Part shown: positions 54,209 through 63,592 of the stretch, in pieces | Layout: the number at the start of each line of letters is the position of its first letter | Numbering within the stretch: position 1 is the stretch's first letter | DNA from: JALHST01 sp038316335 | GTDB taxonomy: Bacteria > Bacteroidota > Bacteroidia > Flavobacteriales > Flavobacteriaceae | Length of the DNA stretch: 64,000 bases | Direction of reading: 5' to 3' | Assembly: GCA_038316335.1 (NCBI GenBank) | Contig: JBBQAM010000010.1 | Span: 1-64,000 of the forward strand | The notes under the pieces: generated by a model | The model's input: only the letters and a program-made list of their open reading frames with translations | What the model was told of the DNA's origin: nothing | Database searches by the model: none | Position numbers and translations under genes: made by a program

Positions 54209-55222
54209 TTGAAATATTTAGTTTGCGAAAAGCCTGGACAATTTCTCCTTAAAGAAAAGGCAGTTCCGAAAAGAGGGGAAGGGGAGGCCTTATTGCAAAT
54301 CATGCAGGTAGGTATTTGTGGGACAGACCTTCATGCCTATACAGGCAATCAAGCCTTTTTTACCTATCCTAGGATCCTGGGCCATGAACTAGCGACCCTG
54401 GTTTTGGAAATCGACGATAATCCGCTGGGGATTCGTCGTGGTGATAAGGTTTTGGTGATGCCCTATATCAGTTGTAAAAGATGTGTTGCCTGTCGCAAAG
54501 GGAAAACCAACTGTTGTAAAAACCTGAAGGTGTTGGGGGTACATATCGATGGTGGGATGCAGGAAAAGATAACGGTACCTATCGATTTGTTGTTGCCCGC
54601 CGGTCAACTTACAAATGACCAAATGGCTATCGTGGAGCCGTTGTCAATTGGTGCCCATGCCTTACAAAGGGCAGCACTCAAAGCAGGGGAGACGGTGGTG
54701 GTCATGGGTTGCGGCCCCATTGGAATTGGGATATTAAAATTGGCACAACTTGCTGGTTCGAAGGTCATTGCGATCGATATGAACGAAAATCGCCTGGCCT
54801 ATGCAAAAGATAAAATTGGTGTCGACTACATAGTGAACACATCAGATCAAGTTCGTGAAAGAATCCATGAAATTACCAATGGCGATCTGGCCGATGTGGT
54901 AATCGACGCAACCGGACATAAAACGGCACTTGAATCGGGAATCGAATTTATGGGGCATGGGGGCCGATACATTCTGGTCGGACTATCAAAAGGTGAACTT
55001 GTTTTTAACCATCCAGCCATCCATGCGAAAGAAGCTACAATTTGTTGCAGCAGAAATGCAACTTTGGAAGATTTTAAGGAAGTAATTTCGGTTTTACAAT
55101 CCGGAGCCTTTCCTGTTGATTCCTATATAACCCATACGGTCGGGTATCAAGATATGATTGCCCATTTTGAAGGATGGTCGGATCCTAGGAACGGGGTTAT
55201 CAAAGCCATGGTACTATTTTAA
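54209..55222 (+). CDS. Zinc-dependent alcohol/sugar dehydrogenase
   Basis: 337 residues, read from the TTG at 54209. Medium-chain dehydrogenase features: catalytic-zinc Cys in VGICGTDLHAYTGN, GHE, structural zinc cluster CKRCVACRKGKTNCC, and nucleotide-binding VVMGCGPIGIG. It is followed by the fuconolactonase-like gene with its TTG candidate start directly at the stop. The pair suggests oxidation of a sugar (L-fucose or a similar deoxy/hexose) to a lactone that the next enzyme opens; the substrate is inferred from that context. Confidence 0.85.
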   Translation: MKYLVCEKPGQFLLKEKAVPKRGEGEALLQIMQVGICGTDLHAYTGNQAFFTYPRILGHELATLVLEIDDNPLGIRRGDKVLVMPYISCKRCVACRKGKTNCCKNLKVLGVHIDGGMQEKITVPIDLLLPAGQLTNDQMAIVEPLSIGAHALQRAALKAGETVVVMGCGPIGIGILKLAQLAGSKVIAIDMNENRLAYAKDKIGVDYIVNTSDQVRERIHEITNGDLADVVIDATGHKTALESGIEFMGHGGRYILVGLSKGELVFNHPAIHAKEATICCSRNATLEDFKEVISVLQSGAFPVDSYITHTVGYQDMIAHFEGWSDPRNGVIKAMVLF

Positions 55223-55243
55223 TTGAAAGAACAAAAACCCACT

Positions 55244-56071
55244 ATGACGATAGACGCACATCAACATTTTTGGAAATACGAACCCCGCAAGCATGCATGG
55301 ATCGATGATGAAATGGCCGTAATACGACGTGATTTTCTCCCAACTGACCTTCAGACGGTCTACCAGGAAAATGGCATCGATGGTTGTGTGGCTGTACAGG
55401 CGGCACAGACGCTCGAGGAAACTGATTTTCTGTTGCAGTTAGCCCAGGAAAACGATTTTATCAAAGGGGTAGTCGGGTGGGCCGATTTACAATCAGAAAA
55501 AGTCGAAGAAGTATTCAACCGCTACCAAGAACATCACAAAATAAAGGGCTTCAGGCATATTGTACAAGGGGAAGCTGATCATAATTTTTTACTACGACCC
55601 AATTTTCTAAGGGGGATTTCTTACCTTCAAAAATATCAATATACATACGATATACTTGTTTTCCCCCATCAACTAGGCGCGGCCCTTGAGTTCGTAAAAC
55701 ATTTTCCGAATCAGAAATTCGTAATCGATCACATCGGGAAGCCCTATATCAAGGATGGATTTTATGACGGATGGGCCCTGCTGATGCAGGAAATCGCGAG
55801 AAACGAACATGTATATTGCAAATTATCGGGAATGATCACCGAAGCTGACTATCATAAATGGTCAATGGAACAATTGCACCCCTATATGAATTTGGTGATG
55901 GAGGCCTTTGGCCCCGATCGCATCCTTTTCGGTTCAGATTGGCCCGTATGCTTGGTGGCGGGTAGTTATAGGAAGGTGAAACAAGTTGTAACCGAATATA
56001 TTGCCGTTTTGAGTCCCTCTGAACAAAATGCGATCATGGGAGAAAATGCCATAAAATTCTACAGTCTTTAA
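55244..56071 (+). CDS. Amidohydrolase-family sugar lactonase (L-fuconolactonase-like)
   Basis: 275 residues from the ATG at 55244; a TTG at 55223 would add seven. The start MTIDAHQHFWKY and the strands GCVAVQAAQTLEETDFLL, KGFRHIVQG, KFVIDHIGKP, VYCKLSGM and LFGSDWPVCLVAG are those of the COG3618 TIM-barrel lactonases, including fuconolactonase. The metal residues HxH and the Asp in GSDWP are present. Coupled to the zinc dehydrogenase upstream in an apparent sugar oxidation route. Confidence 0.85.
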   Translation: MTIDAHQHFWKYEPRKHAWIDDEMAVIRRDFLPTDLQTVYQENGIDGCVAVQAAQTLEETDFLLQLAQENDFIKGVVGWADLQSEKVEEVFNRYQEHHKIKGFRHIVQGEADHNFLLRPNFLRGISYLQKYQYTYDILVFPHQLGAALEFVKHFPNQKFVIDHIGKPYIKDGFYDGWALLMQEIARNEHVYCKLSGMITEADYHKWSMEQLHPYMNLVMEAFGPDRILFGSDWPVCLVAGSYRKVKQVVTEYIAVLSPSEQNAIMGENAIKFYSL

Positions 56072-56242
56072 ACGCGGTCTTCAGGCGTGTTCTTGACCTT
56101 ATATCCTAAATCTAATTACGTTTAGCCAATATCAAATGGGCTATAGCGATACTAATGTCGCGGCCCCATGCCATTCGAAAGAATTTTATTCGATTTGCAA
56201 GTAAGGCGTCAACGATGCCCTAAAGGCTTTTGAAAATTAGGC

Positions 56243-57313
56243 TCAATCAACCGAAGGTATCTTTTCCTCGATTACTTTCCCCATATAATCTAATTCGTCC
56301 AAAGCCTTTTTCGCAAAATTAAAGAGGCTCAGACATCGGTCTAAATTTTGATTTTCGTAAGTGACCTTGTAATATATATTGCCGTTGAGATAATCGGTCA
56401 AAGCGCGAAGTCCGTGCATAAAGGGCATAAAGACGGCGCCATACGACAATGAGGCCAATTCTTTCTGGTTCAAAAACGGACCTATGGAAGCCAAGCCATC
56501 AATAAACGACACGAATAGGTCTCGATTGAAGGTAATTTTGGCCAGGTCTTTTTCGTCTTCCGAGGCCGTATTGGCAATTGTACGCACTGCATCCCCAAAA
56601 TCATAATAGAAATAACCTTTCATAAGGGTGTCCAAATCAATTAAGCACAAGGCGGTATGCGCTTTTTTTGAAAAAAGTATATTATTGAGTTTGGTATCAT
56701 TATGACAAATTCGAAGTGGGAGATCCATACCTTCTAAGATCTGTAATTTCTTAAAAATTTTAGGAACGAATTCTATGGGTTTTTCAGCCTGCTTTTTTTT
56801 AGGTATGCTGGCCCTGGCGATTGCTGTTTCAAACTGTTGCTTTCTTAGGCCAAGGTCGTGAAAGCGAGGTATGGTATCGCGGTACATCTGAAGATCGGCA
56901 TCTTTGAGGAGTATATGAAATTTTCCGATAATCCTTCCCGCCTCATAGGCAATCTTTAGGTTAGTGGTCGTATTATAGGTCGTACTGTCACCCAAGTACG
57001 TCATCAGCCGCCAATAGCCATCGATTTTTTCAAAATAGGTGGCTCCGAGCTTTGTTTTGATGAGGTTAATTTGGGCGTATCCTGGATCGTCCAATGTTTT
57101 AAGGGCACGGTTCAAATTGGCCATAAGACCTTCGATATCCTCAAAAACATTCTTGTTGATGCGTTGTAGGATGTATTTGGGATACTCGTCGTCCAAGACG
57201 AGAAAAGTATCGTTAATGAAGCCGTTGTTTATCGTTTTGAGGGTATAGTTTTTTGGCGCAACTAAAAAGTGTTGCAAGATGGCACTGGCCGTAATGAGAT
57301 CCTTACTGCCCAT
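56243..57313 (-). CDS. Sugar 1-kinase of the aminoglycoside-phosphotransferase fold (NahK-like)
   Basis: 356 residues. Catalytic loop LRICHNDTKLNNILF with the Asp in HND, and metal-binding LIDLDTLMKGYFYYDFGDAVRTIAN, as in N-acetylhexosamine 1-kinases. The ORF begins with phosphate-accepting features (YTLKTINNGFINDTFLV, YILQRINKNVF). It lies 12 bp downstream of a nucleotidyltransferase gene. The pair resembles the kinase plus nucleotidyltransferase step of HexNAc salvage from galacto- and lacto-N-biose, which yields UDP-sugars, but the sugar is not proven. Confidence 0.82.
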   Translation of the reverse strand: MGSKDLITASAILQHFLVAPKNYTLKTINNGFINDTFLVLDDEYPKYILQRINKNVFEDIEGLMANLNRALKTLDDPGYAQINLIKTKLGATYFEKIDGYWRLMTYLGDSTTYNTTTNLKIAYEAGRIIGKFHILLKDADLQMYRDTIPRFHDLGLRKQQFETAIARASIPKKKQAEKPIEFVPKIFKKLQILEGMDLPLRICHNDTKLNNILFSKKAHTALCLIDLDTLMKGYFYYDFGDAVRTIANTASEDEKDLAKITFNRDLFVSFIDGLASIGPFLNQKELASLSYGAVFMPFMHGLRALTDYLNGNIYYKVTYENQNLDRCLSLFNFAKKALDELDYMGKVIEEKIPSVD

Positions 57314-57325
57314 TGGTCTACTATG

Positions 57326-58213
57326 TTAGTTCCACAAAGGGGATGGATAGCCTCCCGAATCAGTAGTTTCCTGCAATTGTGCAACCGCCATTTCCCGATC
57401 ACTGGCATAGGTAACCCCAAACCATTTGCCATCAGATGGAACTACTTTGACAACAACTTCGTTTTGTTGTACCATTTCCTGAATCACAAAGGGGATATAA
57501 ATTTCACCTTTTTCAAGATTTTCGCCTTTTTGAAGAAATCGTTTTAGGTCACTTTCAATCGCATCAAAAATCGATGGCCGACAGATCCAATAATTCATAC
57601 TCACTAACTCGTTGCCCGTAAATTCGAAACCGGAATCCAAATCTACTACCTTTGATCCCTTCTGTTCGAGCTGGGTCCGCTCGATTACAGAGCGCAAGGT
57701 ATTGTTGTCGTCGGCAGTGCAGACACCCCTTGAAACCGATCCATGATCGGAGAGGGTATCTTTCAACGTATATCCAACAAGTGCGTAGGCACCCTTATTT
57801 ATAGGATTTTTAATGAATTCGGCAGCATTCTTAAAGGCACCTTTGCCATAATAATCATCGGCATTGATTACGACGAATGCAGTGTCGATTACATTTCGAG
57901 CCGTCCAAACTGCATGTGCCGTACCCCAAGGTTTCTGGCGCCCGCCTGAATATTCAGAACCTTTTGGAATATCCATTAGTTCTTGTGAGAGCACATCTAT
58001 CCTGATATTCTTTGGTAGTCTTTGGGATAAATGGTCTTTTAAGTAGTCGACATTGTCTTTCTTGGTAATGGCAACAATATGGTCAAATCCGTTTTCCAAG
58101 GCATCAAAGATGCTGAATTCCATTAGAAATTCTTCTTTGGGCCCCAGGCCATCAAATTGCTTTAACTTGCCATATCGGCTTCCACTGCCTGCAGCCATTA
58201 AAAGTAAGGTCAT
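57326..58213 (-). CDS. Sugar-phosphate nucleotidyltransferase
   Basis: 295 residues. N-terminal MTLLLMAAGSGSRYGKLKQFDGLGPKEEFLMEFSIFDAL is the NTP-transferase signature (G-x-G-(S/T)-R-x5-K-x5-P-K-like). The Asp of VVINADDYYGKGAF binds the metal. Its size and ending differ from GalU and GlmU, so the product is not fixed. Operon with the NahK-like kinase, suggesting activation of the sugar 1-phosphate it makes. Divergent from hemN by about 150 bp. Confidence 0.84.
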   Translation of the reverse strand: MTLLLMAAGSGSRYGKLKQFDGLGPKEEFLMEFSIFDALENGFDHIVAITKKDNVDYLKDHLSQRLPKNIRIDVLSQELMDIPKGSEYSGGRQKPWGTAHAVWTARNVIDTAFVVINADDYYGKGAFKNAAEFIKNPINKGAYALVGYTLKDTLSDHGSVSRGVCTADDNNTLRSVIERTQLEQKGSKVVDLDSGFEFTGNELVSMNYWICRPSIFDAIESDLKRFLQKGENLEKGEIYIPFVIQEMVQQNEVVVKVVPSDGKWFGVTYASDREMAVAQLQETTDSGGYPSPLWN

Positions 58214-58335
58214 ATAAAATAAATTTGATGGGGCAAAAATAATACTTTGCGATTAAAAACACCCTGCAATGGCGATATACCTCAAAAATTAGACTAATTA
58301 CTACCCTTTTTTTGGTTGCCCCGCCTATTTTAAAC

Positions 58336-58347
58336 TGATATTTATCA
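58336..58347. promoter_or_regulatory. FNR/FixK-like box TGAT-ATTT-ATCA
   Basis: TGAT-N4-ATCA centred about 57 bp upstream of the hemN start at 58399. hemN is a classical FNR/FixK target in many bacteria, so this is strong support for the box assignment. Confidence 0.75.
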
Positions 58348-58398
58348 TATTTTTCGCTCCTCCCGATGGCTAATTTTGTGCCAAAGCACATTACTTTC

Positions 58399-59760
58399 AT
58401 GGTGAATCTCATTCAAAAATATAATATTCCAGGACCTAGATATACCAGTTACCCTACGGTTCCTTACTGGAATATTGAAGGTTTTTCCGGAAAAAAATGG
58501 CAATCAACGGTTCAGCGAAGCTTTGAGGAAAGCAATGCCGAGGAGGGCATAAGTCTTTACATTCATCTTCCTTTTTGTGAGCGTATGTGTACCTTTTGTG
58601 GTTGTCATAAACGTATTACCAAACGCCACGAGGTCGAGGACCCTTATATTCGGGCGGTTCTTAAAGAATGGAAATTGTATTGTGACCTTTTTTCCTCAAA
58701 ACCGATTATTAAGCAACTGCATTTGGGGGGCGGTACGCCAACATTTTTTTCACCGGAAAATCTACAAGGGCTTCTACAAGGAATTTTTAGACTGGCCAAA
58801 AAGGCCGATGACTGTGAGATGAGTTTTGAGGGCCATCCAAATAATACGACTCGGAGACATCTTGAAGTACTATACGAAATTGGTTTTCGGAGGGTAAGTT
58901 ATGGGGTTCAAGACTATAATGAAACAGTACAGCGGGCCATTCATAGGCTACAGCCTTTTGAAGCCGTAAGGAATGTTACCCAATGGGCCCGGGAAATCGG
59001 TTACACTTCTATCGGTCATGATATCATTTTTGGATTACCCTTTCAGACCTTGGCACATATCGAAGAAACCATTCGGAAGACGACCGAACTTATGCCTGAT
59101 CGTCTGGCCTTTTATAGTTATGCCCATGTACCGTGGTTGAATGGCAACGGCCAACGCGGATACAAGGATGCCGATCTGCCTACGGCCGACGAGAAGCGTA
59201 CCCAGTATGAAAAAGGAAAAGCTGCCCTGGTCAAGGCCGGGTACTATGAAATTGGGATGGATCATTTTGCCCTTACCTCTGACCGTCTTTATCAGGCAAC
59301 ACAGCTAGGCGAACTGCATCGGAATTTTATGGGCTATACCGACGCAAGAACGCAATTAATGATAGGTCTGGGAGCTTCGAGCATAGGTGATAGCTGGTAC
59401 GGTTTTGCACAGAATGTTAAGAATGTCGAGGAATACCAGCATTTAGTTGAAAATAGTATTATTCCTATTTATAAGGGTCACATTCTAAACCAAGAAGACC
59501 AGATAATCAGGGAACATATCCTAAATTTAATGGTTCGTTTTGAAACCTCTTGGGCAGAAAATGAGGATAGATTTCCTGATTTGGGGTGGACCATAGCGCA
59601 ACTCACCGAAATGGAATCGGATGGCTTGCTCGAACTTACCGAGGATCATCTCAAGGTTACCGAAAAAGGAAAACCATTCATTCGTAATATTTGTATGGCT
59701 TTTGACGTTCTCTTACATAGGAAAGCACCAGAAACACGTTTGTTTTCTATGACGGTGTAA
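58399..59760 (+). CDS. hemN: Oxygen-independent coproporphyrinogen III oxidase
   Basis: 453 residues from the ATG at 58399. This start is preferred because MVNLIQKYNIPGPRYTSYP matches the family's own beginning; the ATG at 58366 would add eleven residues and put the box only 24 bp away. Radical-SAM cluster CERMCTFCGCHKR (C-x3-C-x2-C), LHLGGGTPTFFSPENL, GLPFQTLAHIEETI and the C-terminal HTH-like extension are present. It makes protoporphyrinogen from coproporphyrinogen without oxygen, needed for haem synthesis under anoxia. Expected partner of the low-oxygen regulon. Confidence 0.93.
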   Translation: MVNLIQKYNIPGPRYTSYPTVPYWNIEGFSGKKWQSTVQRSFEESNAEEGISLYIHLPFCERMCTFCGCHKRITKRHEVEDPYIRAVLKEWKLYCDLFSSKPIIKQLHLGGGTPTFFSPENLQGLLQGIFRLAKKADDCEMSFEGHPNNTTRRHLEVLYEIGFRRVSYGVQDYNETVQRAIHRLQPFEAVRNVTQWAREIGYTSIGHDIIFGLPFQTLAHIEETIRKTTELMPDRLAFYSYAHVPWLNGNGQRGYKDADLPTADEKRTQYEKGKAALVKAGYYEIGMDHFALTSDRLYQATQLGELHRNFMGYTDARTQLMIGLGASSIGDSWYGFAQNVKNVEEYQHLVENSIIPIYKGHILNQEDQIIREHILNLMVRFETSWAENEDRFPDLGWTIAQLTEMESDGLLELTEDHLKVTEKGKPFIRNICMAFDVLLHRKAPETRLFSMTV

Positions 59761-59820
59761 AGTGCCGACATCAATCCAAAAATAAATTCCCTGGAATGGG
59801 AACGAAAAATAACAGGAAAT

Positions 59821-60642
59821 ATGAAAAAAATAATAGTACCCATTGACTTCTCGGAACAATCAGAATATGCCCTAAAAGTAGCGGCGGCCTTAGCCAAAAA
59901 GCATGGTTCCGAGATTTTGGCATTGCACATGTTAGAGCTTAATCAGGCCATGATGACTTCTTCGGAAGGGTTTCATCCCGAGCAAACGGTCTTTCTATTA
60001 AAAATGGCCGAAAAAAAGTTCAACGAATTTTTAGATACCCCGTATTTGAAGGACATAGCCATCACGCCTATCATAAAACATTTCAAGGTTTTCAGCGAGG
60101 TGAATGAAGTAGCTCAGCAGCATAGTGCGGAGTTGATTGTCATGGGGTCACATGGAAGTGATGGCCTTAAGGAAATCTTTGTAGGATCGAATGCCGAGAA
60201 GGTGGTAAGAAATGCCGAAATACCCGTTCTGGTAATAAAGAATGATATCCCCAATTTTAAAGTGGATCGTTTTGTGTTCGCTTCCGACTTCAAAGAGGAG
60301 AATCTTTTAGCTTTTCAAAAAGCGAAGGCCTTTGCCGATATGCTCAAGGCAAAAATGGACTTGGTCTATATCAACACTCCAGGGGATAATTTTCTTAGCA
60401 CAACAGATGCCTATGTTGCTATAAATGCATTTTTGCGCAAGGCAAACGTAGCCTATGAGGTACAAATATTTAATGATTATAGTATTGAAAGGGGCATCCT
60501 CAACTATAGTGAAAATTGCAAGGCAGATGCCATTGGGATACCTACCCATGGTCGAAAAGGGCTTTCGCATTTCTTTATTGGAAGTATTGGGGAAGACGTA
60601 GCAAATCATTCAAAGATTCCGGTCGTGACCTTTAAAATCTAA
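59821..60642 (+). CDS. Universal stress protein, tandem UspA domains
   Basis: 273 residues, 60 bp after hemN. Both domains have an ATP-type motif here: MGSHGSDGLKEIFVGSNAE in domain 1 and PTHGRKGLSHFFIGSIGED in domain 2, unlike the other three Usps in the window, which keep it only in the first. The start is MKKIIVPIDFSEQSEYALKVAAAL. No box lies directly upstream; it may be transcribed with hemN behind the box at 58336. A strong bidirectional terminator follows. Confidence 0.92.
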   Translation: MKKIIVPIDFSEQSEYALKVAAALAKKHGSEILALHMLELNQAMMTSSEGFHPEQTVFLLKMAEKKFNEFLDTPYLKDIAITPIIKHFKVFSEVNEVAQQHSAELIVMGSHGSDGLKEIFVGSNAEKVVRNAEIPVLVIKNDIPNFKVDRFVFASDFKEENLLAFQKAKAFADMLKAKMDLVYINTPGDNFLSTTDAYVAINAFLRKANVAYEVQIFNDYSIERGILNYSENCKADAIGIPTHGRKGLSHFFIGSIGEDVANHSKIPVVTFKI

Positions 60643-60684
60643 GACCAGTAATCGAGGAAGCAAGCCTTCTTATCGTTCAACAAA

Positions 60685-60719
60685 TTAAAAAGGGGAGGCC
60701 AATGGCCTCCCCTTTTTAA
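60685..60719. terminator. Bidirectional rho-independent terminator
   Basis: A perfect 16-bp stem (left arm 60685-60700, right arm 60704-60719, AAT loop) with GC-rich core GGGGAGGCC and A/T tracts on both sides, between the convergent Usp gene and the PIG-L gene. Confidence 0.9.
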
Positions 60720-60749
60720 TTTGATTGCTTCTTCATTGCCTGATGGAGT

Positions 60750-61625
60750 TCAATCTAATTTTTTAAGCATTGGGAACAATTTCCTCACTTCGTCATCTGT
60801 AGGTTGTTTTCCGTATTCGCAAATCTCAAAACTTTCGGCATGCAAGGCGTTTGCTGCGGTATTTCCGTACCACTTTTTTAAACTTTCCTTGGTATCTTCG
60901 TTCGGCGAGGCATAACGCCATTTTGACAACATTTCCAATCGTGCCTTTTCATCTTTGGGCACCTTGTCCAAATCCCCAGTAGTCCAAGGCAACCATTCGA
61001 AAACCTGTGATTCATGGGCTGCAAGGGCATAGATTTTTTGGTCAAATACCGAATCGATGTCAATTGCGATGTCTGGTTCGAAAGGACTCGGTTTTTTAAA
61101 GCCGTCTTCAGAATACAGAAAAACAGGATTCTTGGTCAGGGGAGGTACTTCGGGGGCAACATTGGGTACAATCACCATATAGGCCGCATCCTGGACCAAC
61201 ACACCGGTATATCGATGATCCGGATGATAATCATTTGGCCTGGGTGCAATTACGATATCCGCATGCCATTTTCTAATTTCGCGAATCACCTTCAATCGGT
61301 TCTCCAACGTGGGCATCAATTCCCCATCATGATTATCTAATACGGCATACTCGACGCCAAAGCGTCTTCCGGCCTCCTTGGCTTCCGCAATGCGTATTTT
61401 TGCCAATTCCCCGCCTCCTTTATCTTGATGGCCTGCATCTCCATTGGTAAGTGAAACAAACTTTACGTTATGGCCCATTTTTGCAAAAAGGATGGCGGTG
61501 CCACCGGCATCCATATCACAATCGTCGGGATGGGCTCCAAAAACGATTACATTGATTTTTTCGTTTTGCGAAAAAAAGGGCGTTATCCAGAAAATCAGGA
61601 AAAGTGGTATTAGGTATTTTTTCAT
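60750..61625 (-). CDS. PIG-L family deacetylase, exported
   Basis: 291 residues with a signal peptide of about 19 residues (ends FFSQ). Metal-binding motif AHPDDCDMDAGGTA is present, with RPNDYHPDHRYTGVLVQDA as the second. The family removes N-acetyl groups from glucosamine-type sugars or similar amides with zinc. Located 8 bp downstream of the Gfo/Idh/MocA gene, so the two form an operon; the natural substrate is unknown. Confidence 0.87.
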   Translation of the reverse strand: MKKYLIPLFLIFWITPFFSQNEKINVIVFGAHPDDCDMDAGGTAILFAKMGHNVKFVSLTNGDAGHQDKGGGELAKIRIAEAKEAGRRFGVEYAVLDNHDGELMPTLENRLKVIREIRKWHADIVIAPRPNDYHPDHRYTGVLVQDAAYMVIVPNVAPEVPPLTKNPVFLYSEDGFKKPSPFEPDIAIDIDSVFDQKIYALAAHESQVFEWLPWTTGDLDKVPKDEKARLEMLSKWRYASPNEDTKESLKKWYGNTAANALHAESFEICEYGKQPTDDEVRKLFPMLKKLD

Positions 61626-61633
61626 AGGGTTGC

Positions 61634-63034
61634 TTATTTATCGATTAATTTCATTGCATCGGGATCCCAATGTATCGGCTTTCCCGCATAATAACTTGTG
61701 TTTGCCAAAAGTGCGGCCCCAGCAGCGCGCAGACCGAAGGTCGGGTCTTCGACAATTTCGCCCTTATTTCGAATGGCCTGAAAGAAATTATAAAAGTGAT
61801 CGTGATGTGCTCCTTTATAATCACGTGGAGCCTCCCAGGTGGTTTCCCCTGTTTTTAATTCAGAGGCCCTCGGTTCTAAATTTTTAAGGGCGTACGCTTC
61901 GCTAATCTTCTTTTGGGTTGCCTCGGTATAAGCTATCATTGAATAATCGTCGGGCACCATATCTAATTTTGAACGTGTAAGTTTTACCGAGTTTTGATCC
62001 ACTTCCATGACCCCTTCGGTGCCGACCATTTTGAATCCACCACCACCCCCGCCACCGGCAATGAAATTCACTCGGAAAGAAGCATTGAAAGCAGCATGGG
62101 TAGCGGTTTTTGGATAATCATAAAATGTCAAGGTCACATCGGGAACATCCCGACCATCCTTCCAATAGCGAAGGCCACCGGTAGACAGGGCCCTATTGGG
62201 GCCATTTGAATCAAGTATAAAATTCAGGGTAGAAAAGGCATGCACAAACAGATCACCGGCAACTCCGGTCCCATAATCCTGATAATTGCGCCATCGAAAG
62301 AAACGGGTCGGATCAAAAGGGACTTTGGGGGCACTGCCTAAAAAGGTATCAAAATCAATGGTATTCAGGTTGGCGTCGGGAGGAATTGGATATTGCCAAG
62401 CCCCTTCGGCAGAATAACGGTCATTGTACATGTCTAAAAGTACCATCTCCCCAATGGCACCATCCTTATAAAGTTGTTTGGCTTTTTCATTGCCCAAGGA
62501 TGAGAGTCCCTGACTACCTATCTGACATATTTTTCCGGAGCTTCGATGCGTCGTAATAATTTCCTGACCATCTTCATAGCGTTGTACCATAGGTTTTTCG
62601 CAATACACCGATTTGCCGGCCTTAAAGGCATCAATAGCAATTTTTTTATGCCAATGATCTGGGGTTGCAATAATAACCGCATCTACATCTTTACGATTCA
62701 AGAGTTCCCGATAATCACGGGTCACGTATAGATCGTTGCCCCATAGTTCTTTAGCACGATCTAAACGACCCGTATAAAGATCGCAGGCCGCCACTATTTT
62801 TACGCCGTCTACAGTCAAGGCTGCATTCGTGTCGTGAATTCCTTGGATCCCGGCACCTATTAGGCCAAATTGTATTTGTTCGTTTGCCGAATAGTGACCG
62901 ATTTCATAATTTTTCGATAGTATAATTTTTTGCTTATACGATGAGGCAAAAATCAGGGGTGCCGAAGTCACTGCAGCCGAACCCAAGACGGCCTTTTTTA
63001 GAAACTGCCTTCTCGAGGTATGTTTTTTCATCAT
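61634..63034 (-). CDS. Tat-exported Gfo/Idh/MocA oxidoreductase
   Basis: 466 residues (465 from the second Met at 63031). Tat signal HTSRRQFLKKAVLGSAAVTSA near the N-terminus predicts folded export. The Rossmann domain begins IQFGLIGAGIQG, with CDLYTGRLDRA at beta-2, then AVIIATPDHWHKKIAIDAFKAGKSVYCEKPM, the Lys of the active site. The family oxidises sugars or glycosides with a bound NAD(P), for example at C3. With PIG-L and DUF1080 it suggests handling of amino or keto sugars. The poly-Gly loop (GGGGGGG around the FIAG region) is also notable. Confidence 0.88.
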   Translation of the reverse strand: MMKKHTSRRQFLKKAVLGSAAVTSAPLIFASSYKQKIILSKNYEIGHYSANEQIQFGLIGAGIQGIHDTNAALTVDGVKIVAACDLYTGRLDRAKELWGNDLYVTRDYRELLNRKDVDAVIIATPDHWHKKIAIDAFKAGKSVYCEKPMVQRYEDGQEIITTHRSSGKICQIGSQGLSSLGNEKAKQLYKDGAIGEMVLLDMYNDRYSAEGAWQYPIPPDANLNTIDFDTFLGSAPKVPFDPTRFFRWRNYQDYGTGVAGDLFVHAFSTLNFILDSNGPNRALSTGGLRYWKDGRDVPDVTLTFYDYPKTATHAAFNASFRVNFIAGGGGGGGFKMVGTEGVMEVDQNSVKLTRSKLDMVPDDYSMIAYTEATQKKISEAYALKNLEPRASELKTGETTWEAPRDYKGAHHDHFYNFFQAIRNKGEIVEDPTFGLRAAGAALLANTSYYAGKPIHWDPDAMKLIDK

Positions 63035-63107
63035 TATAGTGCTTTTGATTTGAACAAGAAATGCCTAGGAAATTACACTTTTTACCTAGGACTGCCAAAT
63101 TATTATT

Positions 63108-63539
63108 TTATAGGGGAAAGAAAGATATGCCCTTATCGATGTCTCTTGAAATTTGGGCAATGGTCTTAGAGCGCAGACTCTTTAAGAGCTTATTTTTTGA
63201 GGGTGCCACTAAATCATGAAGTGGGCAAGGTCGTTTTTCGTTGCAGTTTTCTAAACTTAGCAAGCAAGATTGTAATTTTTGATTCCCGTCAATGACTTCT
63301 ACAATATTGATCAAAGGGCTATTCCTGTTTTCTTCGTTTAAAAAAAAACCCCCTCTTGGCCCTTTGGTCGAGGAGACGATGTTATGTCTTGAAAGATCTT
63401 GGAGTAATTTAGAAAGATAGGCCTGTGGCACCGCAATTGATTTACTAATGTCCTTGGCCATGATTTTCTTATTTTCATCAGAATATAATGCCAAAAAGAG
63501 GACTGCTTTGATGGCATATTTAGTGGAGTTTGAAAGCAT
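63108..63539 (-). CDS. Rrf2-family transcriptional regulator (NsrR/IscR-like)
   Basis: 143 residues from the ATG at 63539, the usual Rrf2 start (MLSNSTKYAIKAVLFLAL). The winged HTH is AKDISKSIAVPQAYLSKLLQDL with the wing STKGPRGGFFL. Cysteines in LQSCLLSLENCNEKRPCPLHDL match the cluster-binding triad of IscR/NsrR/RirA, so an Fe-S cluster sensing NO, iron or redox state is likely. It faces a lipoprotein cytochrome c gene across a box-containing intergenic region (63593-63604). Confidence 0.87.
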   Translation of the reverse strand: MLSNSTKYAIKAVLFLALYSDENKKIMAKDISKSIAVPQAYLSKLLQDLSRHNIVSSTKGPRGGFFLNEENRNSPLINIVEVIDGNQKLQSCLLSLENCNEKRPCPLHDLVAPSKNKLLKSLRSKTIAQISRDIDKGISFFPL

Positions 63540-63592
63540 ATTTCTAGATGGTTCGACAATATAAAGATAAAAAGATATTTTTATCCTAAATA

